A stretch of DNA of 17,961 nt from an uncultured Collinsella sp. (lineage in GTDB: Bacteria > Actinomycetota > Coriobacteriia > Coriobacteriales > Coriobacteriaceae), in assembly GCA_902492185.1 (NCBI GenBank), contig CABUKY010000022.1, positions 1 to 17,961 on the forward strand, written 5' to 3'. Every line of letters begins with the position of its first letter. Position 1 is the stretch's first letter. Position numbers and translations under genes: made by a program. Below are positions 15,750-17,961 of this stretch, piece after piece. The notes beneath the pieces are model-generated. The model saw only the letters and a program-made list of their open reading frames with translations. It made no database searches and had not been told where the DNA came from.

Positions 15750-16289
15750 CTAGTAGTTCACCACCTGCTCCTCAAAGTACGCCTTCGGGTGGTTGCACAC
15801 CGGGCACACCTCGGGCGCCTCGGCACCAACATGCAGGTGCCCGCAGTTCAGACACTTCCACACCTTTACGCCCTCGCGCTCAAACACCTCGCCCGATTCA
15901 ATGCGCTCGACGAGCTTGTTGTAGCGCTCCTCGTGGGCCTTCTCGACAGCGGCGACACCACGGAACTTCTCGGCGATCTCGGCAAAGCCCTCCTCCTCGG
16001 CGGTCTTGGCAAACTCGTCATACATCGTGGTCCACTCGTAGTTCTCGCCCGCGGCGGCGTCGCGCAGGTTGTCCAGAGTGCCCGGAACGGCGCCATCGTG
16101 CAGATACTTAAACCACAGCTTGGCATGCTCGGACTCGTTGCCCGCCGTCTCGGCAAAGATATTCGAGATCTGAACGTAGCCGTCCTTTTTGGCCTTGGAT
16201 GCATAGTAGCGATACTTGGTGTGTGCCTGGGACTCACCGGCAAAAGCAGTCTCGAGGTTCTTCTTGGTCTGAGAGTTCTCAAAATCCAT
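15750..16289 (-). CDS. rbr: Rubrerythrin, 179 aa
   Basis: This is a cytosolic non-haem iron peroxidase of anaerobes that reduces hydrogen peroxide using electrons from NADH via rubredoxin-type partners. The N-terminal ferritin-like four-helix domain (about 1-135) shows the diiron ligands Glu19, E-x-x-H at 52-55 (ESEH) and E-x-x-H at 116-119 (EKAH). The C-terminal rubredoxin domain has WKCLNCG (Cys146, Cys149) and VCPVCN (Cys162, Cys165). The start at 16289 has GAAGGGAAG upstream; a reading beginning seven codons earlier would cover that site. Length is usual. It lies downstream of the Rrf2 regulator and the MutY-like glycosylase and is followed by structured element copy 2. Confidence 0.96.
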   Translation of the reverse strand: MDFENSQTKKNLETAFAGESQAHTKYRYYASKAKKDGYVQISNIFAETAGNESEHAKLWFKYLHDGAVPGTLDNLRDAAAGENYEWTTMYDEFAKTAEEEGFAEIAEKFRGVAAVEKAHEERYNKLVERIESGEVFEREGVKVWKCLNCGHLHVGAEAPEVCPVCNHPKAYFEEQVVNY

Positions 16290-16362
16290 AGGTGTACTTC
16301 CCTTCAACACATGCCGCCCATAGGCTTTGAGCGGCCTTGTCTTTAGGATGCCCTCATGCCGA

Positions 16363-16396
16363 GAATCTAAACCTTACAATCCTGTTTTTCAGATTC
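16363..16396. promoter_or_regulatory. Inverted repeat between the MutY-like gene and rubrerythrin
   Basis: GAATCTAAA (16363-16371) and TTCAGATTC (16388-16396) are 9-base arms with one mismatch and a 16-base spacer. It begins eight bases after the MutY-like stop on the minus strand and lies about 75 bases upstream of the rubrerythrin start. No T tract follows, so a control site for rubrerythrin is as likely as a weak terminator. It does not resemble the repeat in front of the Rrf2 gene. Confidence 0.35.
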
Positions 16397-16403
16397 GGGT
16401 GGG

Positions 16404-17309
16404 CTACACGCTTAGCCAGCGGTCACCCTCCACGCGGCAAAAGCCCTCACGCTCCAAGTCGGTCAAAATGCCTGCGACAAGATCGCGCTCGACCGGCTCG
16501 CGGCCTGCTGCCGCCTCCATTTCGTTGACACCCGCCACGGCCTCGGCGAGTGTGATGCCCGCCGGCCGCCCATCGCGCGCAGCCAGCAGCATGCGCACAA
16601 TATGGGCGCGCTTTTGACGGCGCGAGCCCTCAAACTTGGATTGACGGCTATAGCTCGCTGAGCGCCTGGACGGATTGGGCAGCGTCTTTTTAAGATACGC
16701 GCCGTAATCCAGCAACGCGTAATACCACGCGCGCGGCGTGTCGGCATCGTCTTGAGGCACGGCAAAGGGCGCAATCTCATCCGCCACCGCACCGGGGGCC
16801 GCCGGACAGGCAGCTTGAATCAGCGGCACCAGCACGCGATCGGGAACGGCCGGCACATCGGGAAAGAAATGATGCAAAAAGACCGTGCGCACGTTGGTCT
16901 CCAGATACACGCCCGGAAGATCGAATGCAAACGAACGGATGCCCTGCGCCGTTGCCGGGCCAATGCCGGGCAACGCGACCAGATCGTGCATCTCACGCGG
17001 AAACTCCCCATCCCAGTCCTCCACAACGCACTGTGCAGCCCTGTGAAGCGCCAGGGCGCGGCGATTGTAGCCCATCCCCTGCCACGCATCCAAGACATCG
17101 GAAGGGGCGGCCTGAGCAAGCGCCCGGACAGTCGGAAAGCGATCGAGCCACGCCGGCATGCGCGCCTCCACGCGCGGCACCTGCGTCTGCTGCAGCATGA
17201 CCTCGGAAAGCCAGATGATATACGGGTCGCGCGTGCGGCGCCACGGAAGGTCGCGATAACGCAGGACCCCTTCCGAACGAATCATCGAACGAAAGGGGTC
17301 CTGAATCAT
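16404..17309 (-). CDS. MutY-like HhH-GPD DNA glycosylase without Fe-S cluster, 301 aa
   Basis: The N-terminal half matches the A/G mismatch adenine glycosylase family: LPWRRTRDPYIIWLSEVMLQ with Glu36 at the catalytic Glu position, GMGYNRRALALH, and the hairpin LPGIGPATAQGI. Two features differ. The catalytic-Asp site (DGNV in MutY) reads YLETNVRTV, with Glu137 instead. The four Fe-S cysteines that should follow LLDYGAYL are absent; the sequence runs PNPSRRSASYSRQSKFEGSR. There is no C-terminal NUDIX-like domain; the last 80 residues look like a small winged helix. I recall this as a separate subgroup, so true adenine glycosylase activity is uncertain. The ATG at 17309 has AAGGAG upstream, 21 bp after the Rrf2 stop, so both are in one operon. 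Confidence 0.78.
   Translation of the reverse strand: MIQDPFRSMIRSEGVLRYRDLPWRRTRDPYIIWLSEVMLQQTQVPRVEARMPAWLDRFPTVRALAQAAPSDVLDAWQGMGYNRRALALHRAAQCVVEDWDGEFPREMHDLVALPGIGPATAQGIRSFAFDLPGVYLETNVRTVFLHHFFPDVPAVPDRVLVPLIQAACPAAPGAVADEIAPFAVPQDDADTPRAWYYALLDYGAYLKKTLPNPSRRSASYSRQSKFEGSRRQKRAHIVRMLLAARDGRPAGITLAEAVAGVNEMEAAAGREPVERDLVAGILTDLEREGFCRVEGDRWLSV
17263..17302. promoter_or_regulatory. Hairpin within the first codons of the MutY-like gene
   Basis: AGGACCCCTT (17263-17272) and AAGGGGTCCT (17293-17302) are perfect 10-bp arms with a 20-base loop that holds two copies of CGAACGA. They cover about codons 3 to 16, right after the start codon. A stem here could slow translation initiation. It may also be chance, because both arms are coding. 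Confidence 0.45.
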
Positions 17310-17330
17310 GACAATGCTCCTTATGCGGCG

Positions 17331-17816
17331 CTATTCCTCCCGGCAAGCATACGCGCAAGCGGCGTACTCGGGAAACGCATCGCGGTCGGCGAACTTGGGA
17401 TCGACAGCCGGAAACTGGCGATGGGCGACGATATCGCCGAGCGAAACGGAATCGAGATAGTCGCGCATCAGCGCCTGGGCTCCGGCCCACAGGGGATGAT
17501 AGCAGCACGTGCCCATGCGCGCACAGTCGCCATCGGGCGCGGTGCAATCATTCATAACCATGGGGCCCTGAACGGCCTCTACGACCTGACGGATCGTGAC
17601 ATCGTCGGGGCTCACCTTAAGGCGCATGCCGCCATGAACACCACACAGGCTCTCCACAATGCCGGCCTGAACCAAGCCGTGCTGAATCGAACGGGCAAAC
17701 GAATACGGAACATTGACCTCTTCGGCAGCAGTGCGAACAGAAAGCAACCGCTCCGGCTCCTCGGCAAGCATCGCAAGCATGCGAAGGGCATAATCAGTCT
17801 TCCTCGATATGTCCAT
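17331..17816 (-). CDS. Rrf2-family regulator with Fe-S-type cysteines, 161 aa
   Basis: This is a winged-helix regulator. MDISRKTDYALRMLAMLAE is the typical Rrf2 start, followed by the HTH (about 25-55; LSVRTAAEEVNVPYSFARSI) and the wing (GIVESLCGVHGGMRLK). Cys91, Cys98 and Cys104 (C-x6-C-x5-C, plus Cys105) occupy the cluster-binding loop of the IscR/NsrR type. It likely senses redox state, nitric oxide or Fe-S supply. Which of these cannot be read from the sequence. The ATG at 17816 has AAAGGGG upstream; the frame continues about 40 codons further but crosses the promoter. It heads an operon with the MutY-like glycosylase and may also act on rubrerythrin. It lacks other isc/suf genes nearby. 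Confidence 0.9.
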   Translation of the reverse strand: MDISRKTDYALRMLAMLAEEPERLLSVRTAAEEVNVPYSFARSIQHGLVQAGIVESLCGVHGGMRLKVSPDDVTIRQVVEAVQGPMVMNDCTAPDGDCARMGTCCYHPLWAGAQALMRDYLDSVSLGDIVAHRQFPAVDPKFADRDAFPEYAACAYACREE

Positions 17817-17893
17817 GTTTCCCCTTTCAAGGAATACGAACAGCTCGAACGAGCTCCGGGGCCGAGCTTGTGTCGAGACGCCAAATGACCGCC

Positions 17894-17923
17894 TGAACAA
17901 CCAAATTATAAAATGGGTGTTCA
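17894..17923 (-). promoter_or_regulatory. Promoter and probable Rrf2 operator
   Basis: TGAACAACCA (17894-17903) and TGGGTGTTCA (17914-17923) are 10-bp inverted arms with a single mismatch, separated by 10 AT-only bases. The minus-strand TATAAT (plus 17905-17910) sits in the spacer. No good -35 was found, which fits an activator-free, weak or regulated promoter. The dyad spans about three helical turns, as expected for a dimeric winged-helix protein. It lies about 80 bases upstream of the regulator start, so autoregulation is the natural reading. Confidence 0.65.
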
Positions 17924-17961
17924 CTGAATGCCGCACTTGAAGACTAGCTGAATCAGGTACG

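Overview
The window looks like chromosomal DNA of a GC-rich anaerobic actinobacterium of the Coriobacteriia, most likely Collinsella or a close relative. This is inferred from codon use, clean GGAGG-type ribosome sites, a rubrerythrin next to an Fe-S type Rrf2 regulator, and a FrlB-like sugar-amine deglycase with a divergent GntR regulator. No database search was possible. Sixteen protein genes are supported. Fifteen lie on the minus strand and only the GntR regulator is on plus, so the window is best read from right to left.

Right part (17.9-15.5 kb). An Rrf2 regulator with three cluster-type cysteines has a 30-bp inverted repeat over a perfect TATAAT. It is followed after 21 bp by a MutY-like HhH glycosylase that has lost its Fe-S cysteines, and then by rubrerythrin. 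Together they suggest a redox and oxidative-damage cluster.

Middle part (15.7-12.8 kb). Two unrecognised membrane proteins lie here. Two copies of a structured element of about 160 bp sit just 3' of rubrerythrin and of the first membrane protein. The copies share conserved blocks, keep a long hairpin although its sequence has changed, and end in an intrinsic terminator. Next comes a lower-GC two-gene module: an AbiEii/DUF6036-like nucleotidyltransferase, then an HTH protein that starts at a TTG overlapping the previous stop (TTGA). It resembles a toxin-antitoxin or defence pair.

Central part (12.7-4.9 kb). This is a DNA-maintenance run: rmuC, an ABC exporter half-transporter, nth (endonuclease III) and mfd (transcription-repair coupling factor). 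Intrinsic terminators follow rmuC and nth.

Left part (4.7-0 kb). A PAP2 phosphatase, a low-specificity threonine aldolase, a Pat-like GNAT acetyltransferase, the plus-strand GntR/UTRA regulator and the divergent FrlB-like SIS deglycase. The next minus-strand gene starts exactly at the left edge. Intergenic palindromes lie downstream of the deglycase and of mfd. No tRNA, rRNA, CRISPR array, insertion sequence or replication origin was seen.
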